The notes below the pieces were generated by a model. That model made no database searches and was not told the origin of the DNA. It saw only the letters and a list, made by a program, of their open reading frames with translations. From positions 1-64,000 of the forward strand of contig KV918988.1 of NCBI GenBank assembly GCA_002049455.2: a stretch of DNA of 64,000 bases, read 5' to 3'. This document shows, one piece after another, positions 44,090 to 54,885 of the stretch; positions within the stretch are counted from its first letter, which is position 1; each line of letters opens with the position of its first letter. Made by a program: the position numbers and the translations under genes. The stretch is from Porphyra umbilicalis (lineage: Eukaryota > Rhodophyta > Bangiophyceae > Bangiales > Bangiaceae).

Positions 44090-47000
44090 ATGCGGCGCAA
44101 GCACGGGTCTGGTCGCGGCGGCGCGAACGCGCCCGGTGGAGGGCCAGTATCCCGCGTGGTAGCCTCTTCCCCCGTGCCCCTCTCACCAGCGGCCGTGCTT
44201 GCCGCGGCACTTCATGCCACACGCATGGCAACGACGGCGCATGGGCCGTCACCGGCGCAGGTTGAAATGGTGCTAGCGGCTCTTGAGTTTTCTGCCCACG
44301 TGCCATCTCCCCCTGCTGATGTCCGTGACAGGCTTCTGGCTTGCCGACGCTCATGCGGCAGCTCGTCACTATTGGATGGCGTCCTTGCCGCTGCTGTAAG
44401 CAGCCTTGCCGGAGGCGTCGTGGACGCTGTCAAGAGGGAGGGAAAATTTGTGGTCATGGGGCTCAAGGCCCACGGATGCCGGGGCCACGACGACTCGCAG
44501 GTGGCGACGGCGCCTGTCACTATCGGCTCCCTTCCACGCGACGATATTGCCTCGTCAGCATGTTGTCCCGCTAAGCACGGGCCACCGCTGCATTGTGCCG
44601 AGTCACCCCCCCCCCCCAACCTTCGGAGTCCAACTTCTTTGGCAAAGGCAAAGGTGCTGCCCGTCCCCAAGCGTGGCGGATTGAGCTCCGACGGCCACGG
44701 TCGCCGTCTGAGCTCCGACGGCCGCAGTCGCCCTCTGAGCTCCGACGGCCGCGGTCGCCCTCTCCGCGGCGTCTGGGATGTCCCGACCGGCAGGTACCTC
44801 GGTTTTCTCGCCGCACACGGGACTACCCCACTTCCGGGGGGGCATCGAGACGTAGCCGCTCCTCATCCCCAGCACGGTCCCGGCAGCGAACGCGCTCCCC
44901 CGCTCGTCCTGACGGAGGCGCCAACATCTTGTGGTTTCCTTGTCGAACACTCGGGCACTTCAAGGCGCTGCCTTTGGACGGACAGGATATTGCATCGCTA
45001 GATGATGGCGCGCGTCTGTCGAGGAGGTTGGTCGACGGTGTTTTCCATTGGTTGCTGACACGTTTACGGGGAGCGTTGCCGACTGACGGTGGGCTGCGGG
45101 TAATGGCATCGACCGTGGCAGATTACGCGCCCCGCGCGGCGAGGGGGGACTTTGACAGCGCCAACCGGGGCGTCGAGGCCATGCGCCGGCACTCCGTCTT
45201 CTTTGCTGGCACGACCATTCTTCCCTTCATCCCAGGGTCATCATGGTCGGCTGTGATCATTCACGGCCTCAACGCCATCTTGCCGCGCATCCGGCATGCG
45301 ATGGGATTGGCGGTTGCGAATCCCAAGTCGACCGCCACGGCTGAAATGGTGGTCATTGTGTCGCAGCAGGACGAGGAAGCGTCGTACGACGAGGCCTGTA
45401 TTGCAGACCGCCCAATTTTGGCCGATCCGAACAGGAACACAAGCACAAGGGGGACGAGGACAAGAGTGCGAAGTACGGACTGACAGCCTTTAAGGACCAA
45501 ATCACAGTACATCTCAGGCTCTATTTTTGGAAACATCTGAGTGAGAATAGAGCTGTCAGAGAATTGATGAACGGGGGGCTGCCCTGGCTCCCCTTCTACG
45601 GGTGATTTGGTCCGAACATGACTCGAAAAGATCTGAAGGTCGCACAAGGTGCACCGCACTATTGTCGCAGTGCACGTCTCTCAGGCGATTCTGCCTGGAT
45701 CTGGCCTGTCTTGCGAGCTTCGGGGCCCCGGAGCCCGCATCTGATGCGGATCCGAGGCGGAACGCCCGACAAACGACGAGAAACGACGAGAAACGAAGGG
45801 AAACGACGGGACTGCGAGGGGGCCCGAATGACCTGGGTCGGGCCGCAGCACACGCCGACTGTCGGAAGGGGACCCTCTTTACAGCTCCACACCTGCTGAT
45901 TGGCTGGGACGCAAGATCCTTGCACATTTAATTCGGTCGCTGATTGGCTGTCCGTTGCTGCTCGCGCGTTGTCGTCTTCGTCTTCGCCGCGCTGCTGTCC
46001 CCCCCCCCAAGTGGCGCAACAGTTGGGATCATTGCTCACGCCCGGGCAAAAGAGGGGGAAAGACTACCCACGTAGCGGGAGAGTGACCAAAGAGGAAAAA
46101 AATGACGGCGCGTCTGCCTGTGTTGTTTTTGAGTGCGATCCAGTGCATGCGCAGATTTGACTCTTCACGCCCTCCCACCCCCACCGCCGCTGTCCACGCC
46201 GCCCGCCAGAACCCCCCACTGAGCGTGAACCAGAATGCCCCATGTTTCCCAGACGCGCCTACATGGACGGCGGACACAAACAAGGGAGGGGGGGGGGCAC
46301 ATGGACGACTCAAGCAGAGAGTACAGGCTGATGACACACCATGTTCACCACCGATGTCGCGCGCTACAGGGAAGGGGCAAAAATTTTCAACAAAAGCACA
46401 CAGAGACAAGCAGCACAGCATCAACGATCGCGCCTGTCGCCATGCAATGAGCACCCGTGCGCCCCCCCCCCCCTCCCCGCCCCCCCCCGAAAAGAGAAGC
46501 GGACCCCCTGGAGTGTGCGCGACCGACGCATACCTCCGTGAGACACCCTGTCCCAGCAAAAGGGCGACAGCTGCCCGCGATCGGCGGAGCGACGGGGGCG
46601 CCGGCGATAGTGACGGGCGGGGGCAAGCGGGGGGGGGGGTGGGGGGGTGCGGCGCAGCTGTCGGCACGACGGCGGCCGGGTCCGGCTCTTGTACCGGCTC
46701 CAGATTCAATTTAATTTACTCGCCGACTTGCTGTGAAACATGCCTGGATAAATGCGATATAAGTGCGGAGTTATCAAAAATGTTTGAAAACACATGAGTG
46801 CTTGTGTTCTTGTTCGGATCGGCCAAAATTGGGCGGTCTGCAATATCAATGGCATCTATCGCATCCTGGCAACAACGTTTGCCTATGTGCACATGAAGGG
46901 TAGGGGGGCTCGAAAGAACACGCTGGCGGTCGAGCGCATTCTTCGCGAGCTGCTCCCCATCGTGGAGCGCCGTCTTCCATACCCCACTAGCGCCTTCCGT

Positions 47001-48815
47001 GGGGGGGAGAACATCATTTCCTACCTTGCCTTTTATATTTCTGCGCATCCGACCGCAGCGGCCCGCTTGCGTTCGGCCGACAAGCTGTGGACGTTATCGG
47101 CAACCCTACCTGACGCGCGACAAGCAGTCCGCGACTTGGTGGCAGCGCAACGGCGGTTGGATCATGCAGCCGAGAACGAAGTCGCGGCAACATTGCTCTG
47201 CGGGGCCAAACTATTACGACAACGATCTACGTCTGACGACCATGGCGCCTCGGGCGGTACCCCACCAGCACCTCCAGGACCGGATGGTGGGGACCACCCC
47301 GAAAACAACCGGGCTGGTGATGGCGGCAGCGGCTCTGGCTCGCCGCCATGTGGCGGCGACAACCCACAAGACAGAGGCAGCGCCAAACAAGGCGTGCCCT
47401 CGATGAGAGCGTCGTCAGAAGGAGGACGCAGCGCGAAGGAAGCAGCTGGGTGTCGGCAAGGGCGCGAGGGCACGCCGCGCTCTGCTGGAATCGGTTCCGC
47501 GACTTGGTGCACGGAGGCCAGGAACGCGATCCCTCTGCTACGATCGACGGCCGACTCGCTACCTGGGGACCAGTGGTCCTGCATCCCTCATTGCTCACCA
47601 ACGGCATCGCGCAACGTGCCGCCCCGCACCGCCCGTCACACTCTGCTCCAACCGCGGCAGGCAGCTGACGGTTTCAAGGACGCCGGCGTCTGTCGGCGAG
47701 CAGGGGACAGTGGCGGCGTGACCGCTCACATTTCCGCCGTTGGTGTCATCGACGGCTCTTGCGGATGCAGCGGCAGCCGCAACGGCGTTGCGGTGCAGCG
47801 CAGGCCTCGCAGCCAACACCTTTCCAGGGACGTACAACAGCGCGTCCCCATCAACGCTTCGACGGCGAGTCCACGGTCAATTGCCCGGGTCCGCATGCTT
47901 CTTCCACGCCGCTCCCCCGTCCCGCCGGCATGTCCTCCACGCTCTTCAAGTCGAATCGCTCGCGGAGCGCCTCTGCTCAGCAAGGGATTCAGGTGCGTCC
48001 GCGCCTCGCGGAACGCCATGCTTGAAGATGCTGCATTCAAAGATGCGACCTCTGTCGCAGATGTAGTGCCGCAAGTCACGTGCTCGTGGAGACGATTAAA
48101 GCCGCATGACGGAGGTCATCCGTGTGATGTAGACAAGCACGTCGACTCTCAGCGTCGTGGAGAGTGGTATGTGCCGGATCCACAAGAGCTGGTGGACGAG
48201 CACAATCGACGGCAAGATCATGACGTCGACGACGTGCGCGGCAGTGCTGATGACAATGACCAGAATCAAGCATCTGTGAGTGGCAGATGGGGCGATAAAG
48301 CGGCCACGTATGTGGTGGATGCCGACAATAGCTACGTGGTGGAGATCAGTGACAGCGGGACGACGACAACCAGCATGAGCGTTGCCGCCTCGACGAGCAC
48401 CAACATCTACGATGGCGGCGTGGCCAGCGACTGCGAGGAAGACAGCCACAGCGACAGCATCGGATCTGACCGTTCCGCTGCCAGTGACACAACAAGGAGC
48501 ACTAGGACCGAAGACTCATCAAGCACCACCGGAAGCGGCGCCGCGACGGGGTATACGAGGAAGGACGGCTTGTACGTCCGGGGCGGTCGATCCGCCGCCG
48601 CCCTTCGCCAACGCTTGCGGACGCTCCGGTCATTCAGACCCTTTCCTCATCTTTTTTGCCAGGAAGCACAATCCAAAAGCACTGGGGTGCTCAGCGTCAC
48701 GGCGGGCAAGGTGTTCCCCGACGGCGACGTGTGTGAGGCTGTAAGGTCCGATGGCGAAGGCCGCTCGGATGAGTCGGTGGTGCTGGCGCATGGGGACGCC
48801 CACAAGGACGCCTGA
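44090..48815 (+). CDS. Ulp1-like (degenerate) region and Ser/Asp-rich region, interrupted by a transposon
   Basis: From ATG 44090 the frame runs to the C12 run at 44606-44617. After a one-base shift it continues with Arg-Ser repeats (RRPRSPSELRRPQSP). Then comes a domain resembling Ulp1/SENP cysteine proteases: LDGQDIASLDDGARLSRRLV, then TTILPFIPGSSWSAVIIHG. The usual catalytic His before Trp is Ser, and I see no DCG motif, so peptidase activity is doubtful. At 45401 a TA-flanked element interrupts; removing it and one TA joins SYDEAC to INGIYRILATTFAY in frame. The rest is Pro/Gly-, then Ser/Asp/Thr-rich. It ends at TGA 48813-48815, yet the same frame continues directly into the JmjC region, so both may be one protein of about 2,000 residues. 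Confidence 0.5.
45401..46843. mobile_element. 1443-bp TIR element nested in the Ulp1-like frame, TA duplication
   Basis: Terminal inverted repeats of about 46 bp start TTGCAGACCGCCCAATTTTG, with one or two mismatches. TA is at 45399-45400 and 46844-46845. The host reading frame is restored by removal. The core CCCAATTTTGGCCGAT is shared with the MITE at 3011-3182. Internal frames have no transposase signature; a short AAACGACGAG repeat lies near 45772-45812. Confidence 0.9.
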
Positions 48816-48929
48816 GAAAAGGCCGAGGAGTCTTCAGGTGTCGATACGGAAGAGGCAGTGCGAATTATTGCACGCGTGCCTCCTCCAGGGACGGCGGTAA
48901 CTACGACAGCGAAGGCCGCAAAGACCGTC

Positions 48930-51557
48930 ATGGTCAACAGTATCCGAGGCCGCTGGCGCCGGAATGGACGCACAACCTGTGAACCAACGGCTGAGGTGGC
49001 TGGCAGGAAGACACAACTTCCCTTCGAACGCTCTCGTTGCTGGGCGCGCCGACGCCGTCGCCAGATCACAGAATCACCTAGCGAAGAGTACCCCGACTTT
49101 ACTTTGGGACTTGCTTCTCTGGCGCCACATTCACATGGTGTCAAAGAGCATCACGTACGCGACCCCGAGCAGAGAGGTGGTGGTCGTGGGCGTCAAGGAA
49201 GCGCGCGGCTGGCGGCGGCCGACAAACCCGTGCTCGACGACCAGCGAGGTGGCGCGGCCGTGAACTTGGGCGTCAAGGGTGCGCGACAAGCCGGTCGCCT
49301 GCCTGCGTCCACCGACAATGCCGACACCAACGACGAGACTCTTGGCAGGGCGGTGCACTTGGGCGGCGATGGTGCGCGTCACGCCGGTCGCCTGCCGAAT
49401 ACGACCGACAATGCAAAGCTGAAGGACGTTCACGTCGGTGGGGGCGCGCATGGAGGCGGCAACGGTAGGCGTCGGGCCGGTCGGCAGCCGGCGGCGACCG
49501 CCAATGCCGACGTCGTCGACACGCAGTTCGTTCGTGGTGGGCATAGAGGCAGCAACTGTGGGCATCGGACCGGTCTGCAGCCGGCGGCGACCGCCACTGG
49601 TGGGATGCTCAACCGGGAGGTTGATAGTTCCGGCCAACGGGGTGGTGATGGTGGTCGCCAGGGGTGTGAACCGGAGCCAGCGTCCGTCAAGGGCAAGGAG
49701 GCCGGTGGCGAGCAACAGTGGTGCGGTGGCCAAGGTGAGCGTGATGCAGGTGATGGACGCCGAACTGGCGGTTCCAAGAGGCCTCGGGAGCGTCCCGTGC
49801 GATCCAAGTCCCCGGCGCCACCAGCGATGCAAGTGTCTGTCACGGATGTAAATTCCATTCCCACTTACGGCCTGCCGTACTTAATTCGCACAAATATGCC
49901 ATCGATAAAAAACTGCGGTGCTTACGTGTTCCGGATTGCTCCAAGCATTCAACCCCGCCCAAGTTCAATCCCGAATCGAACAAAAGTTGGGGTCGGAGTG
50001 CAGAGCTACCCTCAGCGACCCACTTGCGTTAGTTCGCAATTTATGGGCCGCCATGTGGCCCCGAAGTGCCCCGCCATGGATCTCGCTCAGGTCCTGCCAC
50101 AAGTTGGTGGTAAGTGGATGTCATTCGGACAGCTGAATAGAAAATCCCGCGCCAGCGCGAGAGCCCATCAGCAAGCGTATTCCGAATTGACACCACCACG
50201 CTTCCTGGCGACGATAAACGACCACAGTGCCACGAGACGGAAAGTGCGCGACTTGGAAGGGAGGGTAACATGGATGATGCCCCGATCGACGTCCAATCCC
50301 ATTGAGGTGTATTACGCAACTGATGTGGCCCCAGAGGACCTCGACGGCCTCGGAAGGAGCCGGGGGGACCCCGCCTGGACAGGTCAAGGGCAGTCACCAG
50401 CGGCCGGTGACCGTCTCGAAAGTCCTAGATTCCTCAACACGGGAGGCATGGCTCGCAGCATATCGAATTACGTGGGTATCAACACCAATCTGTGCTACCT
50501 GGGAACTGTTGGGTCCGTCTTTAACTGGCACAAGGAGGACAGCAACTTGCTCTCCGTCTCCTTCCTGGAGAGTGGTGCCAATAAGGTGTGGTGGTTTGTT
50601 CCCGAGAGTGAACACGACGCAGTTGAGAGGCCGTTGCTGGCCTTTATGGATCCTTGCGTCCTGAAGGCAGCCGGCATGAATGTCTGGAAGGTCCTCGAGC
50701 AGAAAGCCAGCAGTTTTCCTGCAACACTCTTCCTCAAGAACGGCATCCGCGTCTACTTCCACGAAATGCGCGTTGGGGACATGGTTGTCACAGGACCAGG
50801 GGGACTGCATGGCGGGTTCAATCGAGGAGTGAACCGAGCCTCAGCTGTCAGCAACGCATGCCTGGCGTGGTCCGAATTTGGGATAGCCCACGCGGCGGAG
50901 GCGCGAAGGAACCAGTGTCAAGTTCCGTTCCCGCTTGAGAAGCTGAGTGTGCTCTCGTGCCAGCTGCCTGTGGACGGTCGGTGGTGGTGGGGAAGCCCCG
51001 CTGTCTGGAGGGCATGCGATCCTGACGCATTTGCGAAAGACTTGCGCGTGCTTGTCACCTACCTATCTGAGCACGTCGCGGAAGTACTTTCGTGGCGAGC
51101 CTCGCCTGTGTCACACAGCTGGTTTGGATCCAGCTTGGAAGCCGTGAGCCTATCGGAAGCGTCAGTTCCCGTTAAGGAGTTCGTTGCGTCTCGGGCCGCA
51201 CAGACGGACTCTGAAGACCATCCCGATGGCAACCACACGGACACAACTGGAGACGGCGCGCTGTGCTTCTGCTGCGGCGCTGCAGCCTGGCTAACCGTTG
51301 TTGTGTGCCCTCGATGCATTGAGACGTACGAGCCAAGCAGCATAGCCCTTGCGCCCCTCTGCTGTTGGCGTTGCGCGTCCGACCAGTACTGGTCCGGCGA
51401 TTGGAACCTCACGGAGACTCCCTCCGCTGAGGAAAGGGACCAACACAGTCCATTGATGGTGTACCGCCTATTCGGGCGGGCGGCTCATGCTCTGCTCTCG
51501 AGGTTGAAGCTCCTTTTGCCAGGTGCAGGGCAAGAGCAGTGGCGGTATGGCGCATGA
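48930..51557 (+). CDS. JmjC-domain dioxygenase with N-terminal repeats and zinc-finger-like tail
   Basis: 875 codons from the first in-frame ATG at 48930. About 49200-49680 encodes five or six diverged 31-residue repeats (GVKGARQAGRLPASTDNA and relatives). The JmjC domain shows the iron-binding H-x-E in FNWHKEDSNLLSVSFLE (His codon 50529-50531) and the distal His in GPGGLHGGFNRGVNRA (50808-50810), with the expected WWFVPESEHDAVE and FHEMRVGDMVVTGPGG between. This matches Fe(II)/2-oxoglutarate demethylases of the KDM4/KDM5 kind (family knowledge). A Cys-rich tail (CFCCGAAAW, CPRCIE, CCWRC) resembles a C5HC2-type finger. The upstream TGA at 48813 is in the same frame with no other stop between, so the start could lie in the preceding gene. 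Convergent with the transposase gene. Confidence 0.85.
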   Translation: MVNSIRGRWRRNGRTTCEPTAEVAGRKTQLPFERSRCWARRRRRQITESPSEEYPDFTLGLASLAPHSHGVKEHHVRDPEQRGGGRGRQGSARLAAADKPVLDDQRGGAAVNLGVKGARQAGRLPASTDNADTNDETLGRAVHLGGDGARHAGRLPNTTDNAKLKDVHVGGGAHGGGNGRRRAGRQPAATANADVVDTQFVRGGHRGSNCGHRTGLQPAATATGGMLNREVDSSGQRGGDGGRQGCEPEPASVKGKEAGGEQQWCGGQGERDAGDGRRTGGSKRPRERPVRSKSPAPPAMQVSVTDVNSIPTYGLPYLIRTNMPSIKNCGAYVFRIAPSIQPRPSSIPNRTKVGVGVQSYPQRPTCVSSQFMGRHVAPKCPAMDLAQVLPQVGGKWMSFGQLNRKSRASARAHQQAYSELTPPRFLATINDHSATRRKVRDLEGRVTWMMPRSTSNPIEVYYATDVAPEDLDGLGRSRGDPAWTGQGQSPAAGDRLESPRFLNTGGMARSISNYVGINTNLCYLGTVGSVFNWHKEDSNLLSVSFLESGANKVWWFVPESEHDAVERPLLAFMDPCVLKAAGMNVWKVLEQKASSFPATLFLKNGIRVYFHEMRVGDMVVTGPGGLHGGFNRGVNRASAVSNACLAWSEFGIAHAAEARRNQCQVPFPLEKLSVLSCQLPVDGRWWWGSPAVWRACDPDAFAKDLRVLVTYLSEHVAEVLSWRASPVSHSWFGSSLEAVSLSEASVPVKEFVASRAAQTDSEDHPDGNHTDTTGDGALCFCCGAAAWLTVVVCPRCIETYEPSSIALAPLCCWRCASDQYWSGDWNLTETPSAEERDQHSPLMVYRLFGRAAHALLSRLKLLLPGAGQEQWRYGA

Positions 51558-51865
51558 GGTGGAACAGAATTGCTTTTGAAGCTATTGTTTTTCTTGTCTA
51601 CCTGCTTTTTTTTCAGGGAGCCGCTTCTTTCCTTGCATGTTGATCAATAGCTCTCTTGGAAGCCCATTATGCGGAACTCTTTAGCACCTCTTCTTTTCTG
51701 CCCCTCGCAAAGGGGTGTTGTGTGTTCAAGCATATGATATCGTTGGCCTCCTTGCGACAACCACACAAGAATAGTGTTTAACTACTACTGCTAGAAGATC
51801 CAATCTAGACAACAGGGCAAACATCGTACCAGCGCTGGTGTTGTCTGCCTGCAAATCCCTCGTCG
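51558..51865. other. gap between convergent JmjC and transposase genes
   Basis: About 300 bp of AT-richer sequence, presumably both 3' ends. A T-rich run is at 51608-51615. Confidence 0.5.
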
Positions 51866-54800
51866 CTAGCCGCACTTGAAGAGGAAGCCGGAGCGCTTGG
51901 AAAATAAGAGCCGGAGAGTTCCAATGGGCAAGACACATGCCAGCTCCGTGACTGCCTCCGCAGAAATGAGCTCCAAAACCTCTGGCGTGGCATTCAACAC
52001 CTCGGATGGTTGGCCGTTTGGTTCTGTGGTGTTCGTGTTTTGAAGGACCAAGCCGCACAGCAGAAGTGCAGCTTGTCATCAATAGACCCAATGAAGCGTA
52101 CGTGAAAGAAGCGCCCCTGTTGGTCACAAGCACCAATGTTCTCTTCTGTTGGCCGCACGTACACTGTACTTCCCGAGCGCACAGTGAACCTCTTCTTCTG
52201 GTTCCTCGCTGTCTTCCAGAAACGGAGGTCCACCCCAGCCCTGACATCCATCCACATTGACTCAGGAGCCTGTCCTTGAATCTGACGGCCTGCTCTCCAT
52301 AAAATGGCTTGCTCTGCTGCAGCAAACACACCGGCAGCCAGGCGATGCTGACTTACTGCCTTCATCAACGATCCCTTCTGATTGAGGAACCACGACCTGC
52401 ATAGGCCGTGCTTTTCGGGCTGTGACACGGCACGCGAGATGAGCTCTGCGTCTCGCCAATATTTCATCGAGTAGTCCGCGGAGTTGTGGCCATTGCTACG
52501 CAGAACTGCGTGCTTTGATACCTGATGGAACTTCTCAAGTATGAGCTCGCACATGGATGGCCCAAGCTGTATGAGGGAAAGAGACCGATAGATGAGCTCG
52601 AGGAAACGATGAACGGTCGGCTTCTCCCAACTTTTCCCAAACACTGAGAGTGATCTAATATCTTTCATCACCTGCTCTCCTAGGCGCTGCAGATCCTGCA
52701 CAGTTCACTTTGTCTTAACGGCATGCTCTCCGTCAGAGGCTATGCTAGGGTGGTAGAACAGAGTCGACGCAAATCCTCGTAGCGACAACAGTGCCCGGAG
52801 AAGTGCCGCTTGGTGCGGCACTGTAGTGCCGCCCCTGAATATGGATTCCAGCACTTTCGGAGTCACAGTAAGTAGGACGGCGTAGTCTGACATTGAGAGT
52901 GTCGTTCCCCCCATCTTCTCGGGCTCGAAGGTGGTCAAAACAGTGTACGTGGGTACATGTGCGGCACACGCTCGCACCTGTCGCACCAGGAGGTCCCGCT
53001 GGTCAACTGAGAGCGCGCCATAAGCCTCCTCGAGAAGCTGTGACGCCATGCCGTAGTATATGAGATGGGAAGGCGCTGCGATGACATGCTCATGTACATC
53101 AAAAGACCCAGGCCCTCTCCCCTCCGTCAACCGTGAAAAATCGTCACCAGCACCAACTGTCACGCCATTTAGCAGGAGGGCGCACTTCATAGCCGCTGTA
53201 GAAAGGTTCGGAGTTCCCTTGACTCTCGAAATGATGGCGGACGTGCGCTCCTGTATGCGAGCGAAGCGGACGTCTCTGACGTCGAACGTATCCACACTGC
53301 TCTTGGCCTGATCCCGTCGCTCCGTCCTCGTCTTTGGCTGGACAATGTCACAGCTAGTGCAGTGCTTGGTACCACTCGCTCCAACAGAGCTAGAGTACGT
53401 TGCAGCCATTGGAAAGTCAAACACTCCCATGCACGGAAAAACGTGTACAAGAACATCTTGCTTAGTGACAGCGTCATACACAACGACACCTTCTTTTGCG
53501 AGAGATATCAAGTCTTCAACAATGGCCTTAACGACTGGGCCGGCATCTGCTCGGGGAGGAAGGTATGCCAAAGGCCGCACGGAGTGCCTCCTGTTCTCCA
53601 GAGTAATGGACGCGTACGCACCTTACAGGCCCATGACGTTTCCTCGTCGGCGCTTGTGGACCGCGTACTCGTCACCATTCAACGATACATACACGGCGTA
53701 CGGATCCTTTTCCGGTACAGACAGTGACGGCTTCTCTGCCGCTTGTAGCAGCTTGAGAGGCTCTGACCCTGGCAGCAGGAACCACGCGCTGGGCTCTTCG
53801 CCATCAGGCTCCATTGGAGTTGCAGTGTACACACTTCCTGCCCGCACAAATCGGAGAGTGAATAAACCGCCCTCCGAGAAGCATTCCCGCAGATCAGGAG
53901 GGATCACAGAGTTCTCGCTCACCGTGAAAGATGCCATGAAGTCACCAACTCGAAGCGCGTCTGGTGGAGCATACGAGCCCGGGCTGATAGTGATTTGACC
54001 AAGCTCCGCGATGCCAGTGCTCTGCAGCGTTGCAGTGATCTGCTGCGATGCTGTGCAGTCGACAGTCGCAACACAACCGATCGTATACAGAGTGCCACCT
54101 AGCCGGAAGCCATTCCTAGCGTTAAAGTGTGATGGGCCCCGTGCGACAACTGTTTGAAAGAACTCCGTTGGGCGCTCGAGCGTTCCAAGTCGCGCGTCCC
54201 CAGACTGGTGGAAGAATGATGCGGTGGCACCGTCAGCGAAGTCTCTTTTCATGTGGTCGGAAAAAGGAGTGCAGAAGACGCTGCAATCTGGTCATCTGCG
54301 GGGCTCTTTGCCTTTTCCTTTAGGTACGTAGCGAGAGGTTCTCACCTCTTTAACGGGTGCAGCGAAAAGCATCATCTCCTTTCGGATCTTGTGGAGGCGG
54401 AAGCGTGAAGGCCACGGTTGCACGGGCTCGAAAGCGTTCTCTGCTTCACGCATGACGTCGTACTGTCTTTTAGAAACGCGGGAGCGACCAAAGAGATACC
54501 CGAAGCAGACAAACTCGCGACGCGAGTAGAAGCCGCCCGCGGGCTCCTCCTCGTCAGAAGAAAAGGCCATGTCTTCAGCTCCGCTCCAATCAGCCACGCC
54601 GTCCGACAAAGCCGATGTGTCTGAATCATCACCGCCCTCAGAGTCCGAATCGCTGCCACCCGATAAGGGGACGCCAACGGGGGTATGAAGGCCTGGGGCA
54701 TTCGTCGGATCTGTCCTGTATTCTTCGGCTGTACGAGTCTGGCGCGAACGACTGACTGCAGCACCACTATGCCCAGTAACCGCTCCCGCACCACGTTCTA

Positions 54801-54885
54801 AAGCTATGGGAGCGACATGAGGTAGAAGCGCATCACTGAAGTTGAAGTAGGCCGGTAGACGCTTTCGTCGCATATGGCTAGGCAT
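51866..54885 (-). pseudogene. TNP2/Plavaka-like DDE transposase with in-frame stops
   Basis: One reading frame from ATG 54885 to about 52040, then a one-base shift and a C-terminal piece to 51866; about 1,000 codons. In order: acidic Ser/Asp/Glu region; FGRSRVSKRQYDVMREAENA; the core VYVSLNGDEYAVHKRRRGNV, LAYLPPRADAGPVVKAIVED, KEGVVVYDAVTKQ, FDFPMAATYSSSVGASG then KHCTSCD, VHEHVIAAPSHLIYYGMA; and a C-terminal GPSMCELILEKFHQVSKHAV. These resemble CACTA/Plavaka TNP2-type transposases (recognition by pattern, moderate certainty). Stops interrupt the frame: TGA 54292, TAA 53623, TGA 52705. The TAA could be removed by a 36-nt GT-AG intron (53591-53626). Two TGAs are explicable as CpG decay of CGA. 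No indels occur over most of the gene, so it decayed recently or is recoded. Confidence 0.65.

Noticed and set aside
53591-53626. 36-nt GT-AG intron removing the TAA in the transposase
   Set aside because: Splicing would keep the frame, but the size is very small compared with the 150-nt intron nearby, so I kept it only as an alternative.
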